Part shown: positions 8,901-17,161 of the stretch, in pieces
Position numbering within the stretch: the first letter of the stretch is position 1
Layout: each line of letters begins with the position of its first letter
DNA from: Lujinxingia vulgaris
Lineage (GTDB): Bacteria > Myxococcota_A > Bradymonadia > Bradymonadales > Bradymonadaceae
Direction of reading: 5' to 3'
Assembly: GCF_007997005.1 (NCBI RefSeq)
Contig: NZ_VOSL01000013.1
Location: 62,001 to 126,000, forward strand
Length of the DNA: 64,000 bases
Made by a program: the position numbers and the translations under genes
The notes under the pieces: model-generated
Told to the model about the DNA's origin: nothing
Seen by the model: only the letters and a program-made list of their open reading frames with translations
Databases searched by the model: none

Positions 8901-9926
8901 TCACCAGAGGATCCCCAGCGCGGCACGCATCCCGACCAGCCCTGGTGAGAGCTGCGACTGGGTCGCCTGCGCCACATCTTCGGTGACGATGGTCTCGGCC
9001 CAGTGGCGCAGGATCGTCATCGACTGCACCGGCGGCTGCACCACCGGCTCACCGTAGAGGAGATGACGCAGCGCGATCTCCACCTCGTTAAAGCCCGCGC
9101 AGGCGCGCAACGGGGTGGTCCCGGAGAAGCGGGCGTTGATCTCGAAGACTTTGACGCGCCCCGCGTCGAGACGAAACTGCACGTTGACCGGCCCAAAGGC
9201 TCCCAGCGCCTCGGCGATCTCGCGCACCTGGGCGTTGAGCTCGGGATAGGGCGCCACAAAGGCCTGGTAGGTGTTGCCGTCGCGCAGCAGGCGACGCATC
9301 ACAATTGAGGCCTCGCAGCGCCCCTCAAAGACCAGCGCCCCGGCGGTGTACTCGTCAAAAGCAGTGGCGACACACTCCTGGATGATAGCGTCGGGCTCGA
9401 GCATCAACGCGCGCTCCAGCTCGGCCTGGTCGTTGACCTTGTGCACACCGACGGAGCGGCATCCTACCCGCGGTTTTACAATGAGCGGAAAACCCACCGC
9501 GTCGATGAGGTGCTCGACATCGGCCGGCAGCGCGGAAACAGGACACCCCAGCCCGCGATCACGCAGAAACTCGTAGGTGCGCCATTTATCTTCGGCGATC
9601 GCCACAACCTGCTCGGGGCTGATGAGCAGCCGGGTATGGTAGGTCTCTTCGAGGCGGGCGCGATGGGCGGCGAGCAGCCGAAGCTCCACATCGGTGCCCA
9701 CCAGGACCACATCGGGGCACTCGCTGGCGAGGATGGCCTCGAACTGCGGCAAAAACTCCGGGTCCGCGGCCAGCGGCACCAGATGCGCGCGATGCGCCCA
9801 GTAAAGGCCCGCAGCCAGCGGACTCGGGTCAACGGCAATGAGCGTAGCGTCGAGCGTGGTAGCGCGTAGCGCCCGGATGATCCCCTGTCCGAGCAGCGCG
9901 CCGGCACCGGTGATGAGCACCTTCAT
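8901..9926 (-). CDS. ATP-grasp domain protein (carbamoyl-phosphate-synthase/PylC-like)
   Basis: 341 aa cytoplasmic ligase-type enzyme. It opens with a Rossmann-like pre-ATP-grasp domain (MKVLITGAGALLGQGIIRAL), then has the ATP-grasp body: AEDKWRTYEFLRDRG, FPLIVKPRVGCRSVGV and the metal-binding end VFEINARFSGTTPL. Such proteins form a carboxylate-amine or carboxylate-thiol bond through an acyl phosphate; the substrates are unknown. Its place beside sugar-modifying genes hints at amidation or aminoacylation of a glycan component, which is inference. The start at 9926 has a GGGAGGA ribosome site; the frame is open further upstream without a better start. Confidence 0.87.
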   Translation of the reverse strand: MKVLITGAGALLGQGIIRALRATTLDATLIAVDPSPLAAGLYWAHRAHLVPLAADPEFLPQFEAILASECPDVVLVGTDVELRLLAAHRARLEETYHTRLLISPEQVVAIAEDKWRTYEFLRDRGLGCPVSALPADVEHLIDAVGFPLIVKPRVGCRSVGVHKVNDQAELERALMLEPDAIIQECVATAFDEYTAGALVFEGRCEASIVMRRLLRDGNTYQAFVAPYPELNAQVREIAEALGAFGPVNVQFRLDAGRVKVFEINARFSGTTPLRACAGFNEVEIALRHLLYGEPVVQPPVQSMTILRHWAETIVTEDVAQATQSQLSPGLVGMRAALGILW

Positions 9927-10166
9927 GCGACGTCCTCCCTTGGCAATAGCCCGGGCCCCCCCAGAACACATACGAATGAGGGCGAAGATGCTCGCCCAAA
10001 GGCCCGACCATGATGAGCAGAGCTGCAGACCGGCGCCCAACGGCGTCTGAACGTGCCCCCTGCCTTCGGATTCAGGCAGCGCGCCCCGCCGGTCGCAGAG
10101 ACCTGAAGGAGGCGCCTTCAACAATGATAAACACCCCCGAGCTCATCACCAGCCAGCCGCCTGCGC

Positions 10167-10928
10167 TTAACTTCCGCCCAGGCTCACAAAAAGCCGGCCA
10201 GCCCACTCGTAGAGCGCGCGCTCGGTCTTGCGCAGGTGGGTGGCATTGGGCCAGAGCCCGCCGCCCTGCCCCTCAATGACGCGATGCGCGCAGGGCGCGG
10301 CGATGGGGTTGAGCCCGCGGCGCTCAAAGAGCTGCATCGCCCGCGGCATATGCGAGGCGCTCGTCACAAGAATCAACGACGCCCCGGAGCCGGCCATCGC
10401 CTCAAACCCCTCGGCCTCCTGCGCGGTGTCCAGCGCGCTCTTGGCCATCAAAATGCGCTCCGGCGCCACCCCCAGATCGATGGCGAGCTGGCGGGTGGCC
10501 TCGGCGTTGGTGCGCCCCTCTCGGCGCGTCCCCCCGCTGACGACGAGCTTCGCGTGGGGAAGTTGTCGCAAGATGCGGATGCCCTCGACCAGGCGCATCA
10601 CGCCCTCTTCGTGAATCTGCGCGACCAGGGGATAACGATCATCGTCGACAAACCCCGCCCCCAGCACCATCACGTAGTCGACCCCGGCCAGTTCTTGGGC
10701 GTCGACCTGAAGCAGCGGCGGGTAGCGCTCCTCCAGCGGGCGCAGCATCAGGTTGGCCCCCGGCGAGCAGCTGCCAAAGAGCAGCCCGGCCGTCGCCGCG
10801 ACGATCAGCAGAGGGCCCAGACGGCTCTGCGGCCAGCGCCACCACACCACAAGCCCCACCATCGTGAGCGCGGCGACCATCCCCAGGGGCAGCAGGAACA
10901 TCGCAAACGCCCGCTTGATCACAACCAT
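10167..10928 (-). CDS. YdcF/ElyC/SanA family (DUF218) membrane protein
   Basis: 253 aa. Two hydrophobic segments at about residues 8-30 and 38-58 anchor it in the inner membrane. The DUF218 domain follows, starting at VDYVMVLGAGFVDDDRYPL, with KLVVSGGTRREGRTNAEA, an ILMAKSALDTAQEAEGF segment and ILVTSASHMPRAMQLFERRG. ElyC affects undecaprenyl-carrier-dependent envelope polymer synthesis in E. coli, which would fit the neighbouring glycan genes, but assignment to ElyC rather than another subfamily member is not certain. Divergently placed from rmlD with 140 bases between. Confidence 0.88.
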   Translation of the reverse strand: MVVIKRAFAMFLLPLGMVAALTMVGLVVWWRWPQSRLGPLLIVAATAGLLFGSCSPGANLMLRPLEERYPPLLQVDAQELAGVDYVMVLGAGFVDDDRYPLVAQIHEEGVMRLVEGIRILRQLPHAKLVVSGGTRREGRTNAEATRQLAIDLGVAPERILMAKSALDTAQEAEGFEAMAGSGASLILVTSASHMPRAMQLFERRGLNPIAAPCAHRVIEGQGGGLWPNATHLRKTERALYEWAGRLFVSLGGS

Positions 10929-10983
10929 GCCGACCTCTCAAAGGTGTCTGCCTGGCCGCCGGCGGAGCGGCGAGGCTGGGAGG

Positions 10984-11013
10984 TTGGCCACACGGTGTTT
11001 AGGTTCATCTTAT
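10984..11013 (+). promoter_or_regulatory. Weak sigma70-like promoter candidate for rmlD
   Basis: TTGGCC at 10984-10989 and TCTTAT at 11008-11013, separated by 18 bases, each match four of six consensus positions. It lies 55 bases before the rmlD start in the divergent intergenic region. The match is weak. Confidence 0.3.
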
Positions 11014-11068
11014 GCTCTTCGAGTCTGCGAGGGGCGCTGTCACCATCATCTTGAGGAGGGGGGAGATT

Positions 11069-11971
11069 ATGGTCTCGACCATCGTCATTGCCAGCGCCGG
11101 GCAGCTGGGAAGCGAACTTATGGCCGCGCTCAAAGCCCGAGGCGAAGCGGCCGTGGGCGTCAACCTGGAGCAGTGCAACCTCGACGATCCCCACAGCATT
11201 GAGGCGACGCTTACGCGCTACCCGGGGGTCACCCGCGTCTTTAACGCCGGCGCGTTCACCCAGGTCGACCGCGCCGAACACGAGCCCCAGGCCGCCTTTC
11301 GCACCAACGCCCTGGGCGTGGGCTTTCTATCCCACGCCTGCGCCGAGCGCCAGATCACCCTGGTGCACTTCTCCACCGACTACGTCTTCGGCGAGGGCCA
11401 CCGACGCCCCATCGAAGAAGACGGCCGCCCCAACCCGCTCTCGGTCTACGGGCGCAGCAAACTTCTGGGAGAGCGCCTGGCGCTGCAGCATAACCCGCGC
11501 ACCATCGTGATGCGCAGCTGCGGGCTCTACGGCCCCTCCCACCCCAACTTCGTGCGCGCGATGCTGCGGGTCGGACAGGGCCCCGAGCCGGTCGCCATCG
11601 TCAACGACCAGATCGTCACGCCCACGCCCGCCCGCACCCTGGCCGAGGTCGCCATCGCCCTGTCCACGCGCGATGATTTCGGTATCTTCCACGCCACCGC
11701 CCAGGGCCAGTGCTCCTGGTTCGACTTCGCCCGCGCCCTCTTCGACCACCTCGACCTGCGCCCTCGCCTTCGGCCGGTCGACTCGGTGAGCTGGGGCGCG
11801 GCGGCCCGCCGCCCCTCCTACTCGGTGCTGGAGAACCGCGAGCTCAAACGCCTCGGCCTCGACACCGTCGGCGACTGGTACGCCGAGCTCGCCGCCTTCC
11901 TCGACACCCACGGCCAGCGTCTGCTCGATGAGCTGCGACCCGACGCTGGACATCGCCCCGCAGCGCCTTAA
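11069..11971 (+). CDS. rfbD: dTDP-4-dehydrorhamnose reductase-like protein
   Basis: 300 aa SDR enzyme; the family makes dTDP-L-rhamnose by NAD(P)H reduction in the last step of the Rml pathway. Features: an N-terminal SAGQLGSEL nucleotide loop (the first glycine of the usual motif is replaced), VFNAGAFTQVDRAE, HFSTDYVFGEG and the catalytic YGRSK. The start at 11069 is chosen because GAGGAGGGGGGA precedes it; a 19-codon upstream extension is unconvincing. RmlA, an RmlC-like protein and RmlB are encoded together about 35 kb away on the other strand, so the pathway is split. The end product could be a 6-deoxyhexose other than rhamnose. Confidence 0.85.
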   Translation: MVSTIVIASAGQLGSELMAALKARGEAAVGVNLEQCNLDDPHSIEATLTRYPGVTRVFNAGAFTQVDRAEHEPQAAFRTNALGVGFLSHACAERQITLVHFSTDYVFGEGHRRPIEEDGRPNPLSVYGRSKLLGERLALQHNPRTIVMRSCGLYGPSHPNFVRAMLRVGQGPEPVAIVNDQIVTPTPARTLAEVAIALSTRDDFGIFHATAQGQCSWFDFARALFDHLDLRPRLRPVDSVSWGAAARRPSYSVLENRELKRLGLDTVGDWYAELAAFLDTHGQRLLDELRPDAGHRPAAP

Positions 11972-12045
11972 AAGTCTGGGGGACACAGGCTGGCGTCGTC
12001 GTCGATAACGCCGGCCCTTCCCCCTCTCTTACGCGGTTGTTCACG

Positions 12046-12585
12046 ATGTGGATCTTCGGCTACGGCTCGCTGATATGGCGCCCCGGCTTTGCCTATGAGG
12101 CGCGTCAGCCCGGCATCCTTCACGGCTTTCGTCGCGTCTTCTACCAGGGCTCTCCCGACCATCGAGGTGTCCCAGACGCCCCGGGACGCGTGGTCACCCT
12201 CCTCCCCGAGCCCCGGGCCTCCACCTTTGGCGTGGCCTTTAAGCTCGGCGCCTCCGAGCAGGCGCGCGTCCTGGGCGAGCTCGATGTGCGCGAGCAGGGC
12301 GGCTACGAGCGCCATCTCTTGCCGATCTTCTCGGCCGAGCACGACGCCCCGCTGATCGACGAGGCGCTGGTCTACCTCGCCACCCGCGACAACCCCCACT
12401 ACCTGGGGGAGGCCCCGATAGAGGCGATCGCCCACCAGGTGCTGCAGAGCCACGGCCCCAGCGGCCCGAACACCGAGTACGTGCTGCGCCTGGCCGAAGC
12501 CCTGCGCGCCGAGGGCGCCGACGATCCTCACGTCTTCGCGATCGAGCGCGCCCTGCGCCAACATCTCGACGATCCCTCACGCTGA
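12046..12585 (+). CDS. ChaC-like gamma-glutamylcyclotransferase
   Basis: 179 aa cytosolic enzyme; the ChaC family cleaves glutathione to 5-oxoproline and Cys-Gly. The N-terminus MWIFGYGSLIWRPGF contains the YGSL substrate-binding loop. The catalytic glutamate is probably in LDVREQGGYER, and a typical DNPHYLGEAP segment follows. A TTG nine bases upstream is possible, but the ATG at 12046 gives the canonical start. It is convergent with the lipoprotein gene, with 7 bases between stops. No glutathione synthesis gene is in the window. Confidence 0.9.
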   Translation: MWIFGYGSLIWRPGFAYEARQPGILHGFRRVFYQGSPDHRGVPDAPGRVVTLLPEPRASTFGVAFKLGASEQARVLGELDVREQGGYERHLLPIFSAEHDAPLIDEALVYLATRDNPHYLGEAPIEAIAHQVLQSHGPSGPNTEYVLRLAEALRAEGADDPHVFAIERALRQHLDDPSR

Positions 12586-12592
12586 GCCCGAC

Positions 12593-14056
12593 TCAGGGCA
12601 TGATGCGGTACTCCACCAGATCTTCGACGACTTCAATGAGGTTGCCCCGCGCGTCCGGCTCGCGCAGCTCACGGCGCACCACCCCTCGCCCCGGCGCAAA
12701 ATAACGGCGCTGGCCGGGAAGTCGGAAGTACGGGCTCGACTGCGTCAGCGGCCCGGTCCCCTCAATGGCATACGTGCCCACAAAGCCGCCGGCGGGCGTC
12801 TCCACGTTATGCCAGCTCGCGTCGACGACGAAGATGCCCTCCTCCTCACCGGCCGCCAGCCCCGCGCGCCCCCAGCCCTGGCCGGGCTCCAGCGGGAAGC
12901 TGAAGATCGGCACCTGGTACTCAAAATACTCCAGCAGGTAACTCAGGTCGTCGATGCGCGCCTGGCAGCGCGTATCACACACGTAGATGCGCCGCGGGGT
13001 GAGCACCCAGCGCTCGTGCGCCCGCGTAAAATCGGCGTCTTCATACGAACGCATCACATGCACCAGGCGCCAGGTGCCATACTGCTCCACACCGAGCACC
13101 TCCATGACCACCTCGGGGCTGCGCGGGGTACCGGCTGCGGCCTGCCCGCCCATGGCGATATCGAGCGGATCCACCTCCTCCTGACCCAGCGCTCGGTTGT
13201 AGCGACGAAACCTCCAGAAGTTCCCTTCTTTCAGTGGGAAGGGGTACTCGCGGCTTCGCAGAAGCTCGGGCTTCAGGTGCAGCCCCAGCGCCACAAGCGT
13301 GCGCAGGCGGCGGTCGGCCTCCACCGGCGACGCCAGCACGAGCACCTCACGGGTGGGATCCTGCGGTGAGGGCACGCGGAAGATGCGCGAGATACGCAGC
13401 TCAAAGACCACGTCGGCCTCGGCATAGCGCAGGCGCAGCACATTGCCCCAGTGCTGCACCACGCGCTCATCCTCTCTGGCGACCGGTCCGTTCACCGTGC
13501 GCCCCTCGCCAAGCTCCAGCCCCTCCAGCTCCAGAAGCTCTCCCAGCCCCCCGTCGGCCCCCTCGGAGCTGCGGGTCGGCGTGAAGATCTCCCAGGTCTG
13601 AAGCGCCCCGCCCATCTGCACATCGACAAACTCGTGGGCCTTCTCCGGGCTGACGTTGACGAGCTGCACGTAGCTCTCGGGCGCGATGAAGAGGTGATCC
13701 CAGAGCGCCTCATCGCGGGTGGTCAGCGCCTCGAAGATCGCCTCACCGAGCGCCTCGCCCTCCGAGATCAGCGGCATCTCGCGCGCGCCCTCGGCCTCCA
13801 GCCGACCCCACCCCCCGCTGAGCTCGGCACCCTGACGAAGTTGGCGCAGCAGGCGGCCCTCACGCACCGAGGCCCCCTCCGGCGTGAGGTCGGGATGCTC
13901 GGTATACACCAGCGGCCGCAGCGGCACCGTGGCCGGCGTCGGCTCCGAGTCGGCGCACCCCACCCCGGCGACCAGCACCATCAGCAGCAGCAACGCCACG
14001 CCTCGGCGGCGATATGCCCCCCTTATAATGTGGGCCCGGTTAGAGGAAGAAGTCAT
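12593..14056 (-). CDS. Predicted lipoprotein of unknown function
   Basis: 487 aa. The N-terminus has a basic stretch and a hydrophobic segment ending in VAGVGC, a weak lipobox; export is likely, lipidation less certain. The mature part has no motif I recognise. It contains acidic stretches, an RSREYPFPLKEGNFWRFRRYN segment and C-terminal beta-rich sequence such as YAIEGTGPLTQSS, which suggests a cell-envelope protein with lipoprotein-like beta domains. Its first codons overlap the end of the YidD-domain gene by 17 bases in another frame, so the two are probably translated together. Confidence 0.75.
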   Translation of the reverse strand: MTSSSNRAHIIRGAYRRRGVALLLLMVLVAGVGCADSEPTPATVPLRPLVYTEHPDLTPEGASVREGRLLRQLRQGAELSGGWGRLEAEGAREMPLISEGEALGEAIFEALTTRDEALWDHLFIAPESYVQLVNVSPEKAHEFVDVQMGGALQTWEIFTPTRSSEGADGGLGELLELEGLELGEGRTVNGPVAREDERVVQHWGNVLRLRYAEADVVFELRISRIFRVPSPQDPTREVLVLASPVEADRRLRTLVALGLHLKPELLRSREYPFPLKEGNFWRFRRYNRALGQEEVDPLDIAMGGQAAAGTPRSPEVVMEVLGVEQYGTWRLVHVMRSYEDADFTRAHERWVLTPRRIYVCDTRCQARIDDLSYLLEYFEYQVPIFSFPLEPGQGWGRAGLAAGEEEGIFVVDASWHNVETPAGGFVGTYAIEGTGPLTQSSPYFRLPGQRRYFAPGRGVVRRELREPDARGNLIEVVEDLVEYRIMP

Positions 14057-14519
14057 TATCGTCGATCGGATCGCGGTAGTAGACGGAGCCCTCTTCGATC
14101 TTCTCGATCGGCAGGCGCCGCAGGACGCTGGAGCTGTTGGAGCGCATCAGACGATCGACGGCCAGCCAGGAGCCCAGCAGAAAGCCGTGATGCTGCACGG
14201 CCTCATAGGCATAACGCGAGCAGGTCGGACGATGTTCGCAGCGCGGCCCATCGACCGCGGTGAGATGCCGCGAATACAGGCGGTAGGCGGTGGTGAAGAT
14301 CCCCGAATTCGACGCCGCTGCGCCTCCTCCGCCCTCATCCCAGCCGGGCGGACCGCCCTCGGGCATCGACGCCCGCGCCACCGCTCCGGCCGGCATCCCG
14401 CCTGCCGTGGCCCAGGTGGTCGCGCCCGCTTTTGCGCTCGGCGTGCTCTGGCACGCGCTCAAGAGCAGCGTCAGCGCCAGCGCCGCGATGGCGGTCCAAG
14501 TTGTCGGGGGGCGGAACAT
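14040..14519 (-). CDS. YidD-domain protein with a lipoprotein signal peptide
   Basis: 159 aa. Residues 1-24 form a signal peptide ending in LLLSAC, a good lipobox. After a Gly/Ala-rich linker, the C-terminal half matches the YidD core: AYRLYSRHL, PRCEHRPTCSRYAYEAVQHHGFLLGSWLAVDRL. Ordinary YidD is a small (about 70-100 aa) cytoplasmic-face protein aiding YidC/Sec membrane insertion and is encoded with rpmH/rnpA/yidC. Here the signal sequence would place the domain outside the inner membrane, and the partner is a lipoprotein gene. GGAGGTG, 4 bases before the ATG, sets the start at 14519. Role in this setting is unknown. Confidence 0.82.
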   Translation of the reverse strand: MFRPPTTWTAIAALALTLLLSACQSTPSAKAGATTWATAGGMPAGAVARASMPEGGPPGWDEGGGGAAASNSGIFTTAYRLYSRHLTAVDGPRCEHRPTCSRYAYEAVQHHGFLLGSWLAVDRLMRSNSSSVLRRLPIEKIEEGSVYYRDPIDDNDFFL

Positions 14520-14641
14520 CGACACCTCCATAAAAGGCGCGCGCGCTGCGCGCCGGCCCACTCTGCGAGCGTGCACCGCCTGCTGTCAACCGACACCCCA
14601 ACGCAAAAAGCCACCCACAAACGTGGGTGGCTCTCGAAGAG

Positions 14642-14715
14642 CGGGGTAGACGGGACTCGAACCCGCGACCTCCGGCGTGACAGGCCGGCATTCTAACCAA
14701 CTGAACTACTACCCC
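14642..14715 (-). tRNA. tRNA-Asp (GTC), copy 1
   Basis: The minus strand folds as a cloverleaf: acceptor GGGGTAG with CTACCCC, anticodon loop CTGTCAC giving GUC, and a T arm with GGTTCGAGTCC. The discriminator is G. CCA is not encoded. Confidence 0.96.
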
Positions 14716-14765
14716 GTAGTTCTCAAATTTTCGTGCGTTGCGTCACCTAACTTGCGTTAAGTGAG

Positions 14766-14839
14766 CGGGGTAGACGGGACTCGAACCCGCGACCTCCGGC
14801 GTGACAGGCCGGCATTCTAACCAACTGAACTACTACCCC
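14766..14839 (-). tRNA. tRNA-Asp (GTC), copy 2
   Basis: Identical over all 74 bases to the copy at 14642-14715, with a 50-base spacer between them. Same acceptor, anticodon GUC and discriminator G. Probably cotranscribed with tRNA-Val upstream. Confidence 0.96.
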
Positions 14840-14876
14840 GTAGTTCCTACTTTTCAAACAACCTTACAGCCTTCGA

Positions 14877-14949
14877 TGGGCGCAACAGGGTTCGAACCTG
14901 TGACCTACGGCTTGTAAGGCCGCCGCTCTCCCAGCTGAGCTATGCGCCC
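14877..14949 (-). tRNA. tRNA-Val (TAC)
   Basis: Minus-strand cloverleaf with acceptor GGGCGCA / TGCGCCC, anticodon loop CTTACAA (anticodon UAC), T arm GGTTCGAACCC and discriminator A. It is first of a three-tRNA minus-strand cluster reading Val-Asp-Asp. Confidence 0.95.
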
Positions 14950-15315
14950 GTTTCAGGAGGCCTCGGGGTCAGGGTGTAAACCCTTTCTCCTCGAAGCGGA
15001 GCCGGACAATATGAGAGGGTCGGTAGGTCGTCAAGGCGTTTATGCACCTGCGCACATCTTTTTTTTCGGGTCCTCATCGCCTCCTCAAAAAAACGCCGTG
15101 CAGCCCTCGACTTAGCCTCCAGGGCCCCGGGCGACATCGGAAGATCGCGCGCTGAAGATCGCCCCAAACACCCCTCGTCGCAGGGATCGTACGCGCTTAA
15201 AATTTTCGACACCAGGCGCTAAAAAGTCGCGCTCACGTGGTTATTTATCAATAAATCCAGACACTTATGGACCTTTCAAATATTCCCTGAAGGGGGGACG
15301 TCGTCGAAAAGCCGC

Positions 15316-15344
15316 TTGCACCCCGGGGGCCCTTTCGTTATGAC
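15316..15344 (+). promoter_or_regulatory. Sigma70-type promoter for the CAU tRNA
   Basis: TTGCAC at 15316-15321 and TATGAC at 15339-15344 with an exact 17-base spacer. It lies about 115 bases ahead of the tRNA gene on the plus strand and is the best promoter match I found in the window. Confidence 0.55.
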
Positions 15345-15349
15345 ACTTG

Positions 15350-15382
15350 GCCTGCTGCGGCGCAGGAATTACCGCTGCAGGC
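15350..15382 (+). other. Leader hairpin ahead of the CAU tRNA
   Basis: GCCTGCTGCGG (15350-15360) pairs with CCGCTGCAGGC (15372-15382) with one mismatch and an 11-base loop. A second small stem, GGGCC/GGCCC, lies at 15437-15451. They begin a few bases after the predicted promoter, within the tRNA precursor leader, and may guide processing. Confidence 0.4.
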
Positions 15383-15459
15383 CTTGCAGGATCGAAATAG
15401 TGACCCCCTGCTGAAGGTTCGTTCGACGCACGACATGGGCCTCACTGGCCCGGTTACCT

Positions 15460-15531
15460 GGGCCTATAGCTCAGTGGTAGAGCCGCCGGCTCATAACCGG
15501 CTGGTCCCTGGTTCGAACCCAGGTGGGCCCA
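15460..15531 (+). tRNA. tRNA with CAT anticodon (elongator Met or Ile2)
   Basis: Cloverleaf with acceptor GGGCCTA / TGGGCCC, a 5-bp anticodon stem GCCGG/CCGGC, loop CTCATAA (anticodon CAU) and T arm GGTTCGAACCC; discriminator A. The paired first position and the lack of three consecutive G:C pairs in the anticodon stem exclude initiator tRNA. Met elongator is most likely, but tRNA-Ile2 with lysidine cannot be excluded by eye. Confidence 0.92.
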
Positions 15532-15844
15532 CTCGCCCGACTTTGCTCGGGCAAACACGCGTGACCCGGACATCTTGTACGAGGTGTCCTGTACAGGGTC
15601 GCGTCAGACGTCAGGTTGACAGGAGATCATGCAGCTCGTCGCGCGCTCAAAACCCACCGCCCTCCATCGAGGGGGCCTCTCCCGACGCCTCCTCCTGGCG
15701 GCGGGACGCCGCTCCTACGCGCGACAGCTCCAACCGACGCAGCCCCGCACCAACTTCACGAACATGTCCACCGCTCCAAGAAAGCGCCTGAGCCTTCGCT
15801 CAGGCGCTTTTCTATTGGGCACCCATCACTCGGCGAGGTGAATT
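15532..15844. other. Intergenic region after the CAU tRNA
   Basis: 313 bases without a supported gene. It holds a GCCCGA/TCGGGC hairpin just after the tRNA (no T tail), the palindrome CCTGTACAGG near 15590, the strong terminator listed at 15781-15813 and the ribosome site of the zinc-ribbon gene. Confidence 0.45.
15781..15813 (+). terminator. Strong rho-independent terminator
   Basis: A 13-bp perfect stem (15781-15793 with 15798-15810) closed by a 4-base CTTC loop and followed by a short T-rich stretch. It would separate the tRNA transcript from the zinc-ribbon gene that starts 32 bases later. Confidence 0.8.
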
Positions 15845-16591
15845 TTGAAAGAACAACTGGCCCTTCTTCGAGAACTTCAGAACATCGACCTGGAGCTCGA
15901 CGAGATCACCACCAAGAAAGAAGAGATCGTAGGACGCATCCAGGAAAACACCGGCTTCCTGGACAAGCTCGTCGACGACCTCAACTCTCAGAAAGAAGAG
16001 CTCGAAGAGATTCGTGCCCTTCAGTCGCAGAAGAAAGACGATCTCAAAGAGATCAACGAAAACCTGACCATGCGTCAGAAGCGTCTTCGCGACATCGGCT
16101 CGACCAAAGAGTACAACGCGGTCGAAAAAGAGATCGAGAGTTTTAAGAAGTCCAGCGAGCAGACCGAAGAGGAGCTCCTGCACCTTCTGGAAGTCATCGA
16201 GTCGACCCAGGAGTCGATCAAAGAGAAAGAAGATAAGATCATTCAGCTGCGCGAAGGCATCGCCGCCGATGAGGCCGAGGCCGAGAAGCGCCTGGCCGAG
16301 CTCGACGCGATCATCAACAAGCTGACCAACCGTCAGGAAGAGGCCCGCGGTCAGGTCTCCAAGCGCGTCATTCACAAGTATGACTTCATCCGCAGCCGCC
16401 GCCCCGGCCTTGCGGTCGTGGCCTGCAAAAACGGCCACTGCGAAGGCTGCTTCATGGCGCTTCCGCCCCAGCAGTACATCGAGGTTCAGCGTGGCAACAC
16501 GCTCGAGATCTGCCCGAGCTGCAACCGCATCCTCTACTTCTGGGAAGATGCGCTGGGCGAGTCGTCGGCTTCCGACGCGATGGAAGCCTGA
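15845..16591 (+). CDS. Coiled-coil protein with C4 zinc ribbon (CT398/CdsZ-like)
   Basis: 248 aa. Residues about 5-170 are a long Glu/Lys-rich antiparallel coiled coil. The C-terminal zinc ribbon has two cysteine pairs, CEGC and CPSC, followed by RILYFWED, typical of the family once described as a C4-type zinc-ribbon nucleic-acid-binding protein. Related proteins are studied in Chlamydia as CdsZ; the general bacterial role is unclear. The start is TTG at 15845, chosen because GAGGTGA ends five bases before it and no ATG is near. It lies directly upstream of RNase P RNA. Confidence 0.87.
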   Translation: MKEQLALLRELQNIDLELDEITTKKEEIVGRIQENTGFLDKLVDDLNSQKEELEEIRALQSQKKDDLKEINENLTMRQKRLRDIGSTKEYNAVEKEIESFKKSSEQTEEELLHLLEVIESTQESIKEKEDKIIQLREGIAADEAEAEKRLAELDAIINKLTNRQEEARGQVSKRVIHKYDFIRSRRPGLAVVACKNGHCEGCFMALPPQQYIEVQRGNTLEICPSCNRILYFWEDALGESSASDAMEA

Positions 16592-16674
16592 TTTGAGCCG
16601 TCGAAGCGCGACCCAATCCACCTCGCCGGTGGTTTCAGGTTGAAAAGATGAACCCGGGGGGTTACCTCCGGGTT

Positions 16675-17070
16675 CGTCTCGCTTTAGCGCAGACGGTCGC
16701 CGGTCGCGCCTCCTCGGAGGGGCGGCGGGAGGAAAGTCCGGGCATCACAGGGCAGGGTGGTCGGTAACACCGACCGGGGGCGACCCCAGGGAGAGTGCCA
16801 CAGAGAGATACCGCCGCGCGCCTTAGCGCGGTAAGGGTGAAAAGGTGAGGTAAGAGCTCACCGGGGCGGCGGTGACGTCGCTCGTCCAGGTAAACCCCAC
16901 CCGATGCAAGGTAAACAGAGGCTGAGCGCCCTTTTGGAGCGCTCCGGGGTGCCCGCCCCGCGGCCTCAGGTAACCGCTTGAGCCTTATGGCAACGTAAGG
17001 CCTAGATGAATGACCGTCACCGCGCCTTGAGCGCGGGACAAAACCCGGCTTATCGCGCTAAAGCGAGACG
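16675..17070 (+). ncRNA. rnpB: RNase P RNA, bacterial type A
   Basis: Catalytic RNA that removes 5' leaders from tRNA precursors. Conserved elements are visible: GAGGAAAGTCCGGGC near 16730, the central CAGGGAGAGTGCCACAGAGA region near 16789-16808, AAGGGTGAAAAGGTG, CCACCCGATGCAAGG, and the 3' block TAGATGAATGACCGTC. The ends (16675-16690 and 17055-17070) form a perfect 16-bp P1 helix, so the exact mature ends are uncertain. A terminator follows immediately. A hairpin at 16650-16675 without a T tract precedes it. Confidence 0.95.
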
Positions 17071-17072
17071 AG

Positions 17073-17110
17073 AAAAGCCCCCGCAGCCAGATGGCGTCGG
17101 GGGCTTTTTT
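17073..17110 (+). terminator. Terminator of RNase P RNA
   Basis: GCCCCCG (17077-17083) pairs with CGGGGGC (17098-17104), with an inner GCCA/TGGC stem, followed by T6. It is three bases downstream of the P1 helix. Confidence 0.9.
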
Positions 17111-17161
17111 GCGTCTTCTTAAGCGACGAGCGATGCCCGAGACGTTCAAGGCCGCTGCGGC

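Larger units (their letters stand above)
14950..15459. other. AT-rich intergenic region between tRNA transcription units
   Basis: 510 bases with no convincing gene; the short frames on either strand overlap tRNA genes. The part at 15195-15290 is far richer in A/T than its surroundings and contains the inverted repeat ATTTAT-CA-ATAAAT at 15243-15256. It probably drives the minus-strand Val-Asp-Asp tRNA cluster. A plus-strand promoter and leader hairpins for the downstream tRNA are listed separately. Confidence 0.55.

Noticed and set aside
14940-15212. Small minus-strand open frame (90 codons)
   Set aside because: It overlaps the tRNA-Val gene, lies in the likely tRNA promoter region and shows no domain.
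15384-15791. Plus-strand open frame of 135 codons over the CAU tRNA
   Set aside because: Contains the whole tRNA gene; coding across it is not credible.
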